Assembly (NCBI RefSeq): GCF_028583425.1
Contig: NC_072799.1
Coordinates: 89,266,217 to 89,330,216 of the forward strand
Direction of reading: 5' to 3'
Source: Eublepharis macularius
Lineage: Eukaryota > Chordata > Lepidosauria > Squamata > Eublepharidae
Length of the DNA stretch: 64,000 nt
The notes under the pieces: generated by a model
Database searches by the model: none
What the model saw: only the letters and a program-made list of their open reading frames with translations
Told to the model about the DNA's origin: nothing
In this document: piece after piece, positions 55,501-61,099 of the stretch
How the letters are laid out: each line of letters starts with the position of its first letter
Position numbering within the stretch: the stretch's first letter is position 1
Translations under genes and position numbers: made by a program

Positions 55501-57531
55501 AGAAAGGTGGACTATAAATAGCATAAATGAATAAATAAAATATTTGGCAAGGAAACATACACTGGCCAAATCATGCTTTACTCCCATTGTTACTTCTCTT
55601 AAGATAAATAGCAAGTTCAGAGCTGTCCGTTATAGCTAGCAAAATACTGAACTTCCTCTCACTTCTGCCAAAACTAATAAATGAGAATGTTTGCAATTCT
55701 TTATGGAGGTGCTAACACTTGTAGGGAAAAAACAGGAACTGGGAGTACTTAGCCGTCACAAGTACACAGAAACTGCACCACCAGGCTGTGGCGGACAACA
55801 CCAGGCTAGAGGTCCTCTCACTTAATAGACCACATAGATCCTTAGCAGAATACACTGGTTCCAATTGCCATTATATACTTACATCTGATTTATTTATTTA
55901 TGTCATTGTCTCATAGTTTTAAAAATCAACATGTGCTCATGTTTAAAACTGGCTAAGGACAAGTTTTGTATTCAGATGTCAAAGGACTTGCTCTGGAGTC
56001 ATGTTTTGTCTCCCTGGACTGGATAATTCTGATACATACACATCAAAACTTGAAATAGGGGGTACCATGGGCCCCCCCTTGAGCCTCTTGGAAGAAGAGT
56101 GCACAAACCGAAATCAATGAATTCTACTGTTAAGAAGCAATTGCATGCTACAAATGGAATTGAAGTAGAGATCCATTTCTGAGGTTTTCCAGCGGGTATC
56201 AAGTATGCTCTGGCAACTGGAGAGGGGTTGGGTGCAAAAGTTCTGTCCCACTACAGTTTATTCCTGGGGCACAAGAATCTTGCTCTTTCAGGAGCAGGAG
56301 CATGAAGCTTTGCAAGCTGGCCGGTTCCCTGGCAAGGAAGCTCCACCATGAGCAGAACCGAGAGTCCCAACCCAACCCCTTTAGTCTAATCCAATCAATC
56401 AATCACATAGTAGCATGGAGGAAGGCAAAGGGAGACTTGAGCAATCAATTGCTGCAATTTGTCGCTGTCTCCATCTGTTGTCTTTGGAGTATCGCTAGGT
56501 TCTGTGGCTATGGCAACTACAACAGTGTTCGCTGGGCGCTGGAAAGCAGCGTCCTTGGTTACTGCTTTCCCGGGAAATCACTCCAGGTCTCTCCTCAGCA
56601 CTTCCAATCCGATTCATCTCCCGCCATAGGCAGCCCCTCTGCCCCAGCGCAACAGCAGAGCTTGAACTCACGGATCTGGATGGAAGAACGATGCTTATTG
56701 AGAGAGGAGCTCCCAGTATCCCATTCCAGGGAGTCCCCCGTCCAAGACTCCGGATCCTCATTAAACCAAGGCAGCAAATATTGGCCAAAGCAAGAAAAGT
56801 TTATAAGGGGAAAAGACTCAAAATAAAATGATGCAAATCTGTCAAAGTGCCTATCTGACAAAGTGATTGCCCGTCCTTATACCCTCTTGCAAACACAGTC
56901 ATCAGAAAACTGTTTACAAAAGCAAAATAGTTTACAAAAAAATTAAAAATTGGCAGGTCATGGAGACTAAAGGGGTGACCCATCAAACACCTCCAGTTCT
57001 CTTTAAGGGGGGCACATCCGTGATTTGCTAAGAGGATGCGGGCACATCAAAGCCATCGCGCTCGAACGCTTTGGCTGCTCCGTCCCGCCCTAACTCTCCT
57101 GTTTTGGCTTCTCTCTTACCTACGGTGCAATTCCCGGAGAGAGGCAGTAAAAGTAGGGGAAGGGGCGATTTAGGAAGAGGCAGCTGAGCCTCACACCCAT
57201 AACGCCCTCGAATAGAAACCAAAGAAAGAAAGGCGTAGGGCTAAAGCTTTGTCGTTATGGCAATGCCCCCGGCGCTTCTCTTCTCTCCCCCTGCCTGCGC
57301 TCAAGGGCTTCGGCTCGTCCGGAAAGGCTGCGCTCAGACGCGCTCCCCCCCCCCCGGGGCAGCCCCCCGTTTTAACCAGAGGACGACCGTTTCGCAGACG
57401 CCTCCATCGCGGCTTCGCTGCGGCTGCCCGCCCGGCGCACTCACGCGGTAGTCTTTGTACCAGCCCTCCAGCTTCTCCTGCAAAAGGCCGCAGGTCTCGT
57501 TGCTGATCAGCCTGCGCAGGCTCTCGGCCAT
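24528..57531 (-). CDS. SPATA18: SPATA18 / Mieap, mitochondria-eating protein (12 coding exons traced)
   Basis: Coding exons, in transcript order: 57445-57531, 54612-54717, 53946-54061, 50066-50184, 45926-46021, 40939-41073, 39767-40004, 37681-37839, 34143-34318, 29938-30061, 27446-27544, 24528-24573. Every junction is GT/AG and every phase closes, giving 1501 bases (about 500 codons; human is 538 as I recall). The order of parts is an N-terminal helical segment ([13 protein letters not shown]), a coiled coil (residues about 104-215), a short RS-rich linker (about 219-245), the conserved Mieap C-terminal domain (about 250-452, with [10 protein letters not shown] and [11 protein letters not shown]), and an RS-rich tail. 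Known role: p53-induced protein at mitochondria that acts in mitochondrial quality control and is also expressed in testis. The identity rests on residue-level agreement along the whole length with my recollection of human SPATA18. The middle coiled coil looks about 30 residues shorter, and the last exon is uncertain. Confidence 0.95.
25018..25424 (+). mobile_element. hAT-like MITE, long form
   Basis: Same ends, exact duplication GTTCTGAT (25010-25017, 25425-25432). Its 407-base body includes the extra spacer with TGACGTCA (25155-25162) and a hairpin centred near 25292. Confidence 0.94.
25648..25940 (-). mobile_element. Sauria-type SINE
   Basis: On the minus strand: tRNA-like head GTGGCGCGGAGTGGTCAG, a B-box-like GAGTTCAATCC, GGCTGACTCAGCCTTCCAT-like middle, GGGGAAGGCAATGGCAAACC and a tail with AGTGCTTGCAC and ACTACCTTTACC. 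Full-length or nearly so. Confidence 0.88.
26466..26577. mobile_element. Fragment of a hammerhead-motif repeat
   Basis: GACTTTGAAAGCTTATACAC, TCTTGTTGGTCTGGACTTGA and GCAGACCAACTTGGCTACCC match the family with CTGAYGAAG cores seen at 39295 and 47525, here without the CTGA part. Confidence 0.6.
26627..26709. mobile_element. Degraded CAATCATATGCAAAGTTACT hairpin repeat
   Basis: CAAAGTTACTCTAGTCTACG and GACTGGAGTAGCTTTGCA form inverted halves, like the short palindrome at 18573. Confidence 0.6.
26853..27064. mobile_element. Near-perfect palindromic MITE, GGCCGATT ends
   Basis: Inverted ends GGCCGATTCCAGA/TCTGGAATCGGCC with AAG on both sides (26850-26852, 27065-27067). The arms match almost base for base to a centre near 26958, including GCGAAATATCG and CGATATTTCGC. 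CpG-rich, unlike the surrounding intron. Confidence 0.9.
27146..27348 (+). mobile_element. 5S rRNA-derived SINE (5S-Sauria type)
   Basis: AATCTCATCAGCTCTGGGAA, CTAAGCAGGGTCAGCCCTGG and CTCGGATGGGAAAC are 5S-derived; the tail CATAAGTCCGCTGTGACTTG is RTE/Bov-B-like. It ends 98 bases from SPATA18 exon 11. Confidence 0.88.
27446..27544 (-). CDS. SPATA18: SPATA18 coding exon 11 (RS-rich tail)
   Basis: Acceptor TTTTAG, chosen because the following codon is tryptophan as in human and because the other nearby AG leads at once to a stop. It has 33 codons rich in RS dipeptides ([18 protein letters not shown]), ending at donor GTAAAG in phase 0. A hAT-like MITE starts 60 bases upstream in the intron. 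Confidence 0.88.
27605..27863 (+). mobile_element. hAT-like MITE, short form, next to exon 11
   Basis: Exact duplication CCTGTGGT (27597-27604, 27864-27871) around CAGGGCTTTTTTT and AAAAAAGCCCTG. In transcript sense it ends 60 bases before the acceptor of exon 11. Confidence 0.93.
28327..28361 (-). ncRNA. Hammerhead ribozyme-like core in Penelope arm
   Basis: On the minus strand CTGAAGA, a six-pair stem II GCCAGC/GCTGGC, GAAAC and GTC occur in order. Penelope terminal repeats are known to carry hammerhead motifs. Cleavage activity is not shown. Confidence 0.65.
29436..29470 (+). ncRNA. Hammerhead ribozyme-like core in Penelope arm
   Basis: Same core on the plus strand (CTGAAGA, GCCAGC/GCTGGC, GAAAC, GTC), followed by AGG that can pair with CCT upstream as a short stem I. 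Confidence 0.65.
29938..30061 (-). CDS. SPATA18: SPATA18 coding exon 10
   Basis: Acceptor GATTAG, 124 bases, donor GTAAGA. It encodes [18 protein letters not shown] and [17 protein letters not shown], then TRRGAL, the most conserved segment of the protein. Phase 0 out. Confidence 0.96.
30062..32098. other. SPATA18 intron 9 sequence, nothing recognised
   Basis: AT-rich. No exon of SPATA18 or another gene and no clear repeat end was found. Confidence 0.4.
32099..32331 (-). mobile_element. Interspersed repeat with GGTTGCCAG inverted ends
   Basis: Begins GGTTGCCAGC and ends GAGCTGGCAACC. The interior has ACAACTGATCTCCAGGCAAC and CTAAATCTCCAGGAATTTC. A GT and G run at 32189-32216 interrupts it. 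No convincing target duplication. Confidence 0.65.
32443..32690 (+). repeat. 61-base minisatellite, about four units
   Basis: Units starting CCCTCAGNGGCGCAG at 32443, 32505, 32566 and 32627 (spacing 62, 61, 61), each with AGGCCTGCCC and GCACAATCCTG-like blocks. GC-rich island inside an AT-rich intron. Confidence 0.9.
32800..33290 (+). mobile_element. RTE/Bov-B LINE, decayed 3' end
   Basis: Encodes [20 protein letters not shown] and [13 protein letters not shown], typical of the C-terminal part of Bov-B RTE proteins, then in broken frames the AGTCTTTCGTTCATAGGGTC and CAGCTTGATGGCACATAAC tail. Frames are interrupted; not functional. Confidence 0.85.
33291..34142. other. SPATA18 intron 9 sequence, nothing recognised
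   Basis: No coding or repeat boundary is supported. Confidence 0.4.
34143..34318 (-). CDS. SPATA18: SPATA18 coding exon 9
   Basis: Acceptor TTACAG, 58 codons plus two bases, donor GTAAGG. It encodes [18 protein letters not shown] and [12 protein letters not shown], which agree closely with human [11 protein letters not shown] and LEPPLDIAYG. Confidence 0.94.
34653..34884. mobile_element. Palindromic MITE flanked by CTCAG
   Basis: Inverted arms AGCCAAACTACAAGTGA/TCACTCGTAGCTTGGCT and GTCAGCTTCCCTCAAGTTTT/AAAACTTGAGGGAAGCTGAC. CTCAG lies directly on both sides in the same orientation (34648-34652, 34885-34889). Close relative of 53031. Confidence 0.88.
34890..36270. other. SPATA18 intron 8 sequence, nothing recognised
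   Basis: Includes a C run at 35716-35728. No exon or repeat end is supported. Confidence 0.4.
36275..36477. mobile_element. Palindromic MITE, GGCCGTTTTCACACTGC ends
   Basis: Ends GGCCGTTTTCACACTGC/GCAGTGCGAAAACGGCC with CCT on both sides (36272-36274, 36478-36480). Inner arms include CTTCCTGGTGCGATTTC and its complement. Confidence 0.88.
37060..37275 (-). mobile_element. 5S rRNA-derived SINE, reverse orientation
   Basis: On the minus strand CTCAGAAGCTAAGCAGGGTT, GGTTAGTAATTGGATGGGAG and a tail with ATGACTTGACAGCA. Confidence 0.88.
37333..37568 (+). mobile_element. Decayed tRNA-derived SINE (second family)
   Basis: AAGCTCAGTGGTTAGCCAAA, a GCAGAAGATCTTCAGTTC promoter segment, a CTGAGTCCTTGGAGAGC block and CAATGTAAGGCAGTTGCTCA at the end. 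It ends about 110 bases from SPATA18 exon 8. Confidence 0.7.
37681..37839 (-). CDS. SPATA18: SPATA18 coding exon 8
   Basis: Acceptor TTTGTAG, 53 whole codons, donor GTAAGT. It encodes [19 protein letters not shown] through YDVQSSVS. The AFRxFKxRVRK block is a hallmark of the Mieap C-terminal domain. Confidence 0.94.
38080..38350 (-). mobile_element. tRNA-derived SINE with GTT-type tail, plus GTT run at its head
   Basis: Plus-strand view: AACAACGACATTCAATTTAT, ACCACCCTTCAGGGCAACTT, CACCCAGCTGGC and AACCACTACACCAAA, the reverse of the 11884 family. GGT and GTT runs at 38314-38354 follow it. Confidence 0.9.
39295..39440 (+). mobile_element. Short interspersed repeat with hammerhead-like core
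   Basis: GAGTTAGCCGTGTTAGTCTG, then CTGACGAAGAGAGCTG...TTCTCGAAAGCTTATG, then TTAAAGGTGCTACTGGACTC. The order CTGACGA, a GAGAG/TTCTC stem and GAAA fits a hammerhead core. Related pieces are at 26466, 47225 and 58283. It lies just 3' of SPATA18 exon 7 in the intron. Confidence 0.75.
39767..40004 (-). CDS. SPATA18: SPATA18 coding exon 7 (RS linker and start of Mieap C-terminal domain)
   Basis: Acceptor GTTACAG, 238 bases, donor GTATGA. It begins with the RS-rich stretch [19 protein letters not shown] and continues into the conserved domain ([28 protein letters not shown]). Phase 0 out. Confidence 0.94.
40068..40379. mobile_element. hAT-type MITE with CAGAGGTCCCCAA end
   Basis: Left end CAGAGGTCCCCAACATGG, right end CTTGGGGACCCCA, with exact 8-base duplication ATTTAAAG (40060-40067, 40380-40387). 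The interior has no coding capacity. It starts 64 bases upstream of exon 7's acceptor in transcript sense. Confidence 0.88.
40939..41073 (-). CDS. SPATA18: SPATA18 coding exon 6 (coiled coil)
   Basis: Acceptor GTTCAG, 135 bases, donor GTAGGC, phase 2 in and out. It ends with [19 protein letters not shown], corresponding to human DYKKQLRNLKEEIAVL. It joins exon 5 in phase. Compared with human, about 30 residues before this block are missing, so an extra or alternative exon may exist in the 4.9-kb intron between exons 5 and 6. Confidence 0.9.
41560..41690 (+). mobile_element. Truncated tRNA-derived SINE (second family)
   Basis: GGCTCAGTGGTGGAGCACCT and GCTTTGCATGCAGATGGTCT (A and B box region) followed by CGAGTTCAAACACCAGC; the 3' half is missing. 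Confidence 0.8.
42327..43129. repeat. Long inverted repeat, arms of about 230 bases
   Basis: Left arm 42327-42560 and right arm 42905-43129 are inverted copies with modest divergence: AGACACAAAACTCCTG/CAGGAGTTTTGTGTCT at the outside, then CTTACAAGGTGCAGCCATAC/GTATGGTTGCACCTTGTAAG. The 340-base middle has no recognised coding sequence. Probably a non-autonomous foldback transposon in SPATA18 intron 5; family not identified. Confidence 0.85.
43130..43955. other. SPATA18 intron 5 sequence, nothing recognised
   Basis: Mixed composition. Frames over it show no known family. Confidence 0.4.
43960..44340. repeat. Low-complexity CAAAATGGC / GCATATGCCACACCCC repeat region
   Basis: Two copies of TTAGCATAACTSATTWGCAT and GCATATGCCACACCCC, followed by many CCAAAATGGC and GGCCATT words, ending in TGCGTTCCTGCACGTTCCCC, which resembles a hAT-like MITE end. 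Confidence 0.65.
44690..44895 (+). mobile_element. 5S rRNA-derived SINE, first of a tandem pair
   Basis: CCTGATCTCATCAGATCTCA, GAAGCTAAGCAGGGTTGG and TAATTGGATGGGAGACC are 5S-derived; tail CGTAAGTCAGCTATGACTTG. Confidence 0.92.
44908..45110 (+). mobile_element. 5S rRNA-derived SINE, second of a tandem pair
   Basis: Starts TAGCCCAGGTGAGCCTGATC about 15 bases after the first copy, same orientation, tail CATAAGTCTGCTATGACTTG followed at once by the (ATATT)n run. Confidence 0.92.
45111..45242 (+). repeat. (ATATT)n pentanucleotide microsatellite
   Basis: About 26 uninterrupted units directly after the 5S-derived SINE. The IIYYIILYY frame over it is a translation of the repeat. Confidence 0.97.
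45926..46021 (-). CDS. SPATA18: SPATA18 coding exon 5 (coiled coil)
   Basis: Acceptor TTGCAG, 96 bases, donor GTAAGA, phase 2 in and out. It encodes [14 protein letters not shown] and [17 protein letters not shown], matching the human EETKNRSAISLLAAEEE block. Confidence 0.92.
46475..46726 (-). mobile_element. hAT-like MITE, reduced long form
   Basis: CAGGGCTTTTTTT/AAAAAAAGCCCTG with exact duplication ACCATCAG (46467-46474, 46727-46734). It has the long-form spacer but has lost one hairpin arm. Confidence 0.93.
46735..47224. other. SPATA18 intron 4 sequence, nothing recognised
   Basis: AT-rich; no exon or repeat boundary supported. Confidence 0.4.
47230..47585 (-). mobile_element. Hammerhead-motif repeat split by a SINE
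   Basis: Outer parts 47230-47290 (GGTATGCTAGTCTGTAGTAG, TTAGAGCCCAGTA) and 47500-47580 belong to the repeat of 39295. On the minus strand the right part has CTGATGAAGTGAGC, TGACTCAT and GAAAAC. A tRNA-derived SINE sits between them. Confidence 0.75.
47290..47502 (-). mobile_element. tRNA-derived SINE nested in another repeat
   Basis: Plus-strand view: AACAACAACAGTGCTTATAT, TTATTATCCCCACAATGCAG and TGAACCAGCAG, ending AACTACTGTGCTAC; a diverged member of the 11884 family in reverse. Confidence 0.75.
47586..48914. other. SPATA18 intron 4 sequence, nothing recognised
   Basis: No exon or repeat end is supported in this stretch. Confidence 0.4.
49018..49052 (-). ncRNA. Hammerhead ribozyme-like core in Penelope arm
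   Basis: CTGAAGA, GCCAGC/GCTGGC stem, GAAAC and GTC on the minus strand, identical to the copies in the 28.3-29.5 kb element. Confidence 0.65.
49796..49830 (+). ncRNA. Hammerhead ribozyme-like core in Penelope arm
   Basis: Same core on the plus strand near the right end. Confidence 0.65.
50066..50184 (-). CDS. SPATA18: SPATA18 coding exon 4 (coiled coil)
   Basis: Acceptor TTGTAG, 39 codons plus two bases, donor GTATGA. Residues such as [15 protein letters not shown] show heptad-like hydrophobic spacing of a coiled coil, corresponding to the human DMQQLDSNLNSTRS block. Confidence 0.92.
50612..50856 (-). mobile_element. hAT-like MITE, short form
   Basis: CAGGGCTTTTTTT/AAAAAAAGCCCTG flanked by GGTAGATT (50604-50611) and GATAGATT (50857-50864), one mismatch in eight. 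Confidence 0.92.
51272..51482 (-). mobile_element. tRNA-derived SINE (second family), reverse
   Basis: Plus-strand view: CATGAAGCTGCCTTATACTG, GACCCAGGAG-type block in reverse, GGGGAATTGAACTTGGGGCC (B box) and CCTACCACTGAGCCACAGC (A box). Confidence 0.9.
51880..52082 (+). mobile_element. 5S rRNA-derived SINE (5S-Sauria type)
   Basis: TAGCCCAGGTGAGCCTGATC, AAGCTAAGCAGGGTCAGCC and TTGGATGGGAGACC, with tail CGTAAGTCAGCTATGACTTG. Confidence 0.92.
52485..52527 (+). repeat. (CT)n(CA)n microsatellite
   Basis: About eight CT units followed by about thirteen CA units. Confidence 0.95.
53031..53262. mobile_element. Palindromic MITE flanked by CTCAG
   Basis: Arms AGCAGAACCACAAGTGAC/GTCACTTGTGGTTCTG and GTCAGCTTCCCTCAAGTTTT/AAAACTTGAGGGAAGCTGAC, with CTCAG directly repeated at 53026-53030 and 53263-53267. 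Sequence closely matches 34653. Confidence 0.88.
53630..53661 (+). repeat. (GGGGA)n microsatellite
   Basis: About six GGGGA units, G-rich strand plus. It lies 285 bases beyond the 3' end of SPATA18 exon 3. Confidence 0.9.
53946..54061 (-). CDS. SPATA18: SPATA18 coding exon 3
   Basis: Acceptor ACACAG. The exon completes the glycine codon and encodes [18 protein letters not shown] and onward to SSLFQ, closing in phase 0 at donor GTACAG. The [12 protein letters not shown] block is nearly invariant in the family. Confidence 0.93.
54155..54321. mobile_element. Palindromic MITE, GGCCGTTTTCACACTGC ends
   Basis: Ends GGCCGTTTTCACACTGC/GCAGTGTGAAAATGGCC, flanks ACT (54152-54154) and ACC (54322-54324). 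Close relative of 36275. It lies 94 bases upstream of exon 3 in transcript sense. Confidence 0.85.
54612..54717 (-). CDS. SPATA18: SPATA18 coding exon 2
   Basis: Acceptor TTTGCAG precedes [13 protein letters not shown]. The exon continues to SQTAQE and ends one base into a glycine codon at donor GTGAGG. It matches the second segment of Mieap (CDQNLN...VQGQLF in human, from memory). Confidence 0.93.
54722..57240. other. SPATA18 intron 1, little recognised
   Basis: Mostly unassigned. The stretch 55440-55545 (GTAAGCCGCCTTGAGTCTCT, GGTGGACTATAAAT) is the 3' end of an interspersed repeat. No further exon supported. Confidence 0.4.
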
Positions 57532-58110
57532 CGCTGCCTCGGGCGGGGCGGGGGGCTCGAGGCTGGCTTGGCTTCCTCCGGCTACGGCGCCACCAGCATC
57601 GACGCTCCTGCCCGCCTCGCCAGGGACCCACACCGGGGAGCGCCGCGCCGGGCAATGCCCTCCCCTGCCCGTGGCGCTGGGCTGGGCTCTGCCTCGCTTC
57701 CCGCCCCCGGCCTCCCTCTATGACTGGGGCGTTTTATACGGGGCGATTGTTCAGCCCGCTGACGTGGGCTGGGCTCGGGCGCCAGGGACGCCACGGCTGC
57801 GCGAAGAGGGCGCTTTGGTTGTGGCAACGCCGAAAACCCCACCTTGCGCCGCCGCGCCCGCCTGCCGCTTCGCCCCGCCGAGCTGAAAGGTCCGGGCGGA
57901 GCCGTCCCGCTTGCGCTCGGCGGGGCTCCGGAGGAAAGAACGCAGGCGCGGCCGGGGGGAGCCCTCGCCAGAGACCCCCGAGGGGGTGCGTGGAGGAGAA
58001 GCTGGGAAGCGGACGCGCTGGCTCCCCCTGGTCTGGTGGGGTTCCCCTTCTCCCTTGCAAGGGGCGAAGCTGCAAAACAGCCTTTATTAGGCGCCAAGGC
58101 GCGGATCTCA
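57240..58110. promoter_or_regulatory. CpG island at the SPATA18 promoter
   Basis: The sequence is strikingly rich in G, C and CpG here and drops back to AT-rich sequence on both sides. It covers SPATA18 exon 1 and about 550 bases upstream of its start codon. Long open frames in this island on both strands are expected from low stop-codon frequency and are not called as genes. Whether it also drives transcription to the right cannot be seen. Confidence 0.8.
57445..57531 (-). CDS. SPATA18: SPATA18 coding exon 1
   Basis: Start codon at 57529-57531 in a good context (GCAGCGATGG). It encodes 29 residues, from MAESLRRL to WYKDYR, and ends in phase 0 at donor GTGAGT. The next upstream candidate methionine would add a proline/alanine-rich stretch not known in the family, so the internal ATG is preferred. 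It lies inside the CpG island. Confidence 0.93.
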
Positions 58111-58282
58111 CGCACGTTTCAAAGCGGCGGTTCCTGCAAGTGGCTTTCTAGTTGTAGCCCTTTTTCTAAAGAGCTCTGGGGCAGCGCCCCACATACCCCT
58201 CCCTTCTCTATTTTACTCTCACAACAACCCTGTGAGACATAGTGGATTAGAGACATTTCACGTAGCAGAATTAAAGACCGAA

Positions 58283-58408
58283 AGAATTTTCAGGGTATAA
58301 ACTATCAAGGGCTGAAAGTGTATAACCTGAAAGTCTTGTTGGTTTCTAAGGTGTCACTGGACTCAAATCCTGCCATGCTGCTGCAGACCAACACAGCTAC
58401 TCATCTAC
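58283..58408. mobile_element. Fragment of the hammerhead-motif repeat family
   Basis: GAATTTTCAGGGTATAAACT, GAAAGTGTATAACCTGAAAG, CTAAGGTGTCACTGGACTCA and GCAGACCAACACAGCTAC, as in 26466 and 47230. Confidence 0.65.
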
Positions 58409-58475
58409 AATATAGTTTTAAAAGTTGTTTAAAATTAATATAGTTCCAGAACTGCTTGGGGCATGAGAAGGAAAG

Positions 58476-58932
58476 TGTCAGGTGCACCCTGCTTATCTGC
58501 CATGTATATCTATTATTCTCTGTACTCTGGGCCTCTGAGAATGTGTAAAGAACTATCTGGGTAAATGTCTGACTATGTAGCCAAGAGTAGCTTATCTCAC
58601 AGGTGGCTGCTTTTGCTTTCTCGACTGGCATGGGAAAGTGTCCTTGGAATGCCGTCCAGAGCCATATCTCCCTGAGACATGAAATGAGCTCATCCTTGTC
58701 TTCCCCTCCCCTACCCCCTCCAACCTCCTAGGCCCTGCGTGCCTAAATTCTAACGGTCTCTATCCCAAGGCAGGAATCCTGCCCTATAACTAACATTGCT
58801 TTGCCCATTTACGTCACTTCTGCCAATGTCTGAGTGCACTGATACTGATGGATCTCTAATAAAGAAACTTTTACTAGATTCTTGAAGTGTCTTCAGTGAA
58901 GTAACTGGGGATCTAACTGGCAAAGCCTGACA
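58476..58932 (+). repeat. 5' LTR of the gypsy element
   Basis: Starts TGTCAGG and ends CCTGACA, a 7-base inverted pair with the usual TG...CA. Contains a polyadenylation signal (AATAAA) near 58858. The sequence right after it, TTTTGGCAGAAGTC, is the likely primer-binding site. Confidence 0.85.
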
Positions 58933-59004
58933 TTTTGGCAGAAGTCTTGCTGTTCCTTTGGAATGAAGGGCTTGATATCTGCTACCTGCATCATACTAGA
59001 CAAG

Positions 59005-60672
59005 ATGGGTACGGGACCCAAAGAGATACCAAAGAAGTCTTCCACCCTCCCTGCTCAGGAGCGAGGCTCGATGGGGAAAGGGATCGGGACAATTCCCAAA
59101 TCTGCGGCGACACATCAGAACTGGCTGTTGACCACCCCGCGTGAGTGGGTGCCCCGAAAGTCGGTGACTCAAGAGGACAAGGCAGAGAGGCAAATTATTC
59201 AGCCGCAGCCTAACAGACCTGATGAACCTGCTGGAGGAACCGGTTGAACCTGAAGAATCGGTGGAACCCGAGGAAGTCCCCATCAAATCCGATGATGAGG
59301 GCACGGAGGATGAAGAGAAGAAAGGGGATAGTGGTGAACCAGTTGACCCCAAGAAAACCTCTTCCATCCATTCAGATGAGGACAACAAGAAGAGAGATGA
59401 CGTCTCAGAGTTGGACCAAAGGGACCCCCAAAACAGCAAATCCTGTGGGGGTTGGAAAGCCGTCCGTGCCAAGATGTGAGCTGTCCAGGAGAGATGGATG
59501 ACCTGAAGGACGGCATGTTACAGGTGATGGGAAGACTACAAGAGCTGATGTGGCGACTGCTCCCACTGGGGGACCAGCTGGTCCAGGGCTGGATGGAGGT
59601 GGAATGATATCTGGGCCAGGCCTGTGAGCCATGCCAGCTGGGCCACCAGTGATCCCCCCTGCAACTCCAGAGCCCCAAGGAGTACCAGCCACTCCACCCA
59701 TGATCCTTCCTGCAGCTCCCCAGCCTCAGGGAGCACCTTGTGCCCCACCGGTGGTTCCTCCTGTGGCTCCACCACCACAGGGGTGGCATAAACTGGATGC
59801 ATGGTCTGAGGGAGACCCAGAGGAGCTGGGTTTCTTCTTGGTGCAGGCAATGGAATTTTTTCAAGGGCCACAACTTCCTGAATGAACACAGTCGGGTAAG
59901 CTATCTGGGCTCCCAACTGGGGGGACCCACGGCCAAGTGTTATGACACCCTATACGGAGTGCAGGCCCCAAAGCTGCAAGACTTGGAGGCATTCGTACAA
60001 GCCTTGAGAGCCCAGTTTGAAAACTCCCTTGAGGAGGAACGGGCCAGAACCAAATTGAACTGGATTTGGCAAGGCAGCCACTTTGTGCGTGAATATACTG
60101 CGGAATTCAGGCAGCATGCAGCCAAAGTACAGGACTGGACCGAGGGAATTAAAATCGAATTCTTCCAAGCGGGGCTGAATCCAGAGTTGGTGGCGAAGGC
60201 CCTAGTGCAAGATGTCCCCAGAACGCTTCTAGGTCGGATTCAGCTTGCCTGCAAGGTAGAAAATCGAGACCAGGTGGTCAAGCTCCTGAAAATACAACAC
60301 CATGTTGGAACTCACAGGCCTTCCCATGACACAGGAGCAAAACAGAAGAAGTTTCCCAAGATCTGCTCACCAGAGACAGAGAAGGCCATCCGTTTGAAGA
60401 GGGGTTTGTGTCTACAATGTGGAGGATCACGCCATTTTGCGGCAGAGTGCCCTAGCAGGGAAAAGGAAACCACAGAGAAGAGCTGCCCAGCACAAAAAGC
60501 CTCAGCACCTGCAACCAAGCCATCCCGCAAGGCTCCTAAAAGACAAAGTGAAGTGGAAACCGGCCTGAAGGTGGGAGAGGTGGGAGAGGAATTGGAGGCA
60601 TCAAGCGGAGATCCCTCGGGGGAAGAAGAGGGCCTACCCATATCGGTGGAAAATGCCAACAACCTGCTGTGA
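59005..60672 (+). pseudogene. Gypsy gag remnant with CCHC knuckle
   Basis: Read in at least three frames. An acidic N-terminal part (near 59005-59480) and a proline-rich part (59631-59885) precede a capsid-like region readable from about 59880 (VSYLGSQLGGPTAKCYDTLY, LRAQFENSLEEE). The zinc knuckle is at 60409-60450 with spacing C-x2-C-x4-H-x4-C, and the frame stops at 60670-60672. In intact elements this protein packages the element RNA. Frameshifts near 59240 and 59880 and a stop near 59477 break it. Confidence 0.88.
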
Positions 60673-60689
60673 GGAGGCCCCACTGGCAG

Positions 60690-61060
60690 GTCGAAAAGAA
60701 ATCCACGCCTGAGGAGTTGAGATATAGAGGGGCCCTGTTTTATGTACCAGTCATGTTAGTTAACCCCGGGAGGGGAACCCACATCTGAGTGTGAGCTTTA
60801 ATTGACTCAGGGTGCGCTCGGGACCAGATAGCTCCTGTGCTAGTCACCGGACTAGGACTAAATGTGTGTAAGCTGGAGCACCCTATTGTATTTGAACAGA
60901 TGGATGGTTCTCAGATGAACCAGCTATGAGACTGAATGTACCCCAATGGGAATGGGGAGTCACTGGGAAGCTCGGACTTTCATGGTGAGCGCTGCCACTA
61001 AGTTCTCGCTAGTGTTAGGGATACAGTGGCTGTGGGATCACGACCCACAAGTAAGGTGGT
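60690..61060 (+). pseudogene. Gypsy aspartic protease remnant
   Basis: LIDSG at 60798-60812 is the catalytic DSG motif of retroelement proteases. Stop codons soon before and after (for example after GSQMNQL) break the frame. Confidence 0.7.
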
Positions 61061-61099
61061 GAAGCTGGAAGTTGTGTTTTGCTGGGGGAAATTGCCAAG

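Noticed and set aside
57191..58242. Several long open frames in the CpG island on both strands
   Set aside because: High GC lowers stop frequency. The frames overlap each other, are proline/arginine/alanine-rich and match no family, except the exon 1 segment.
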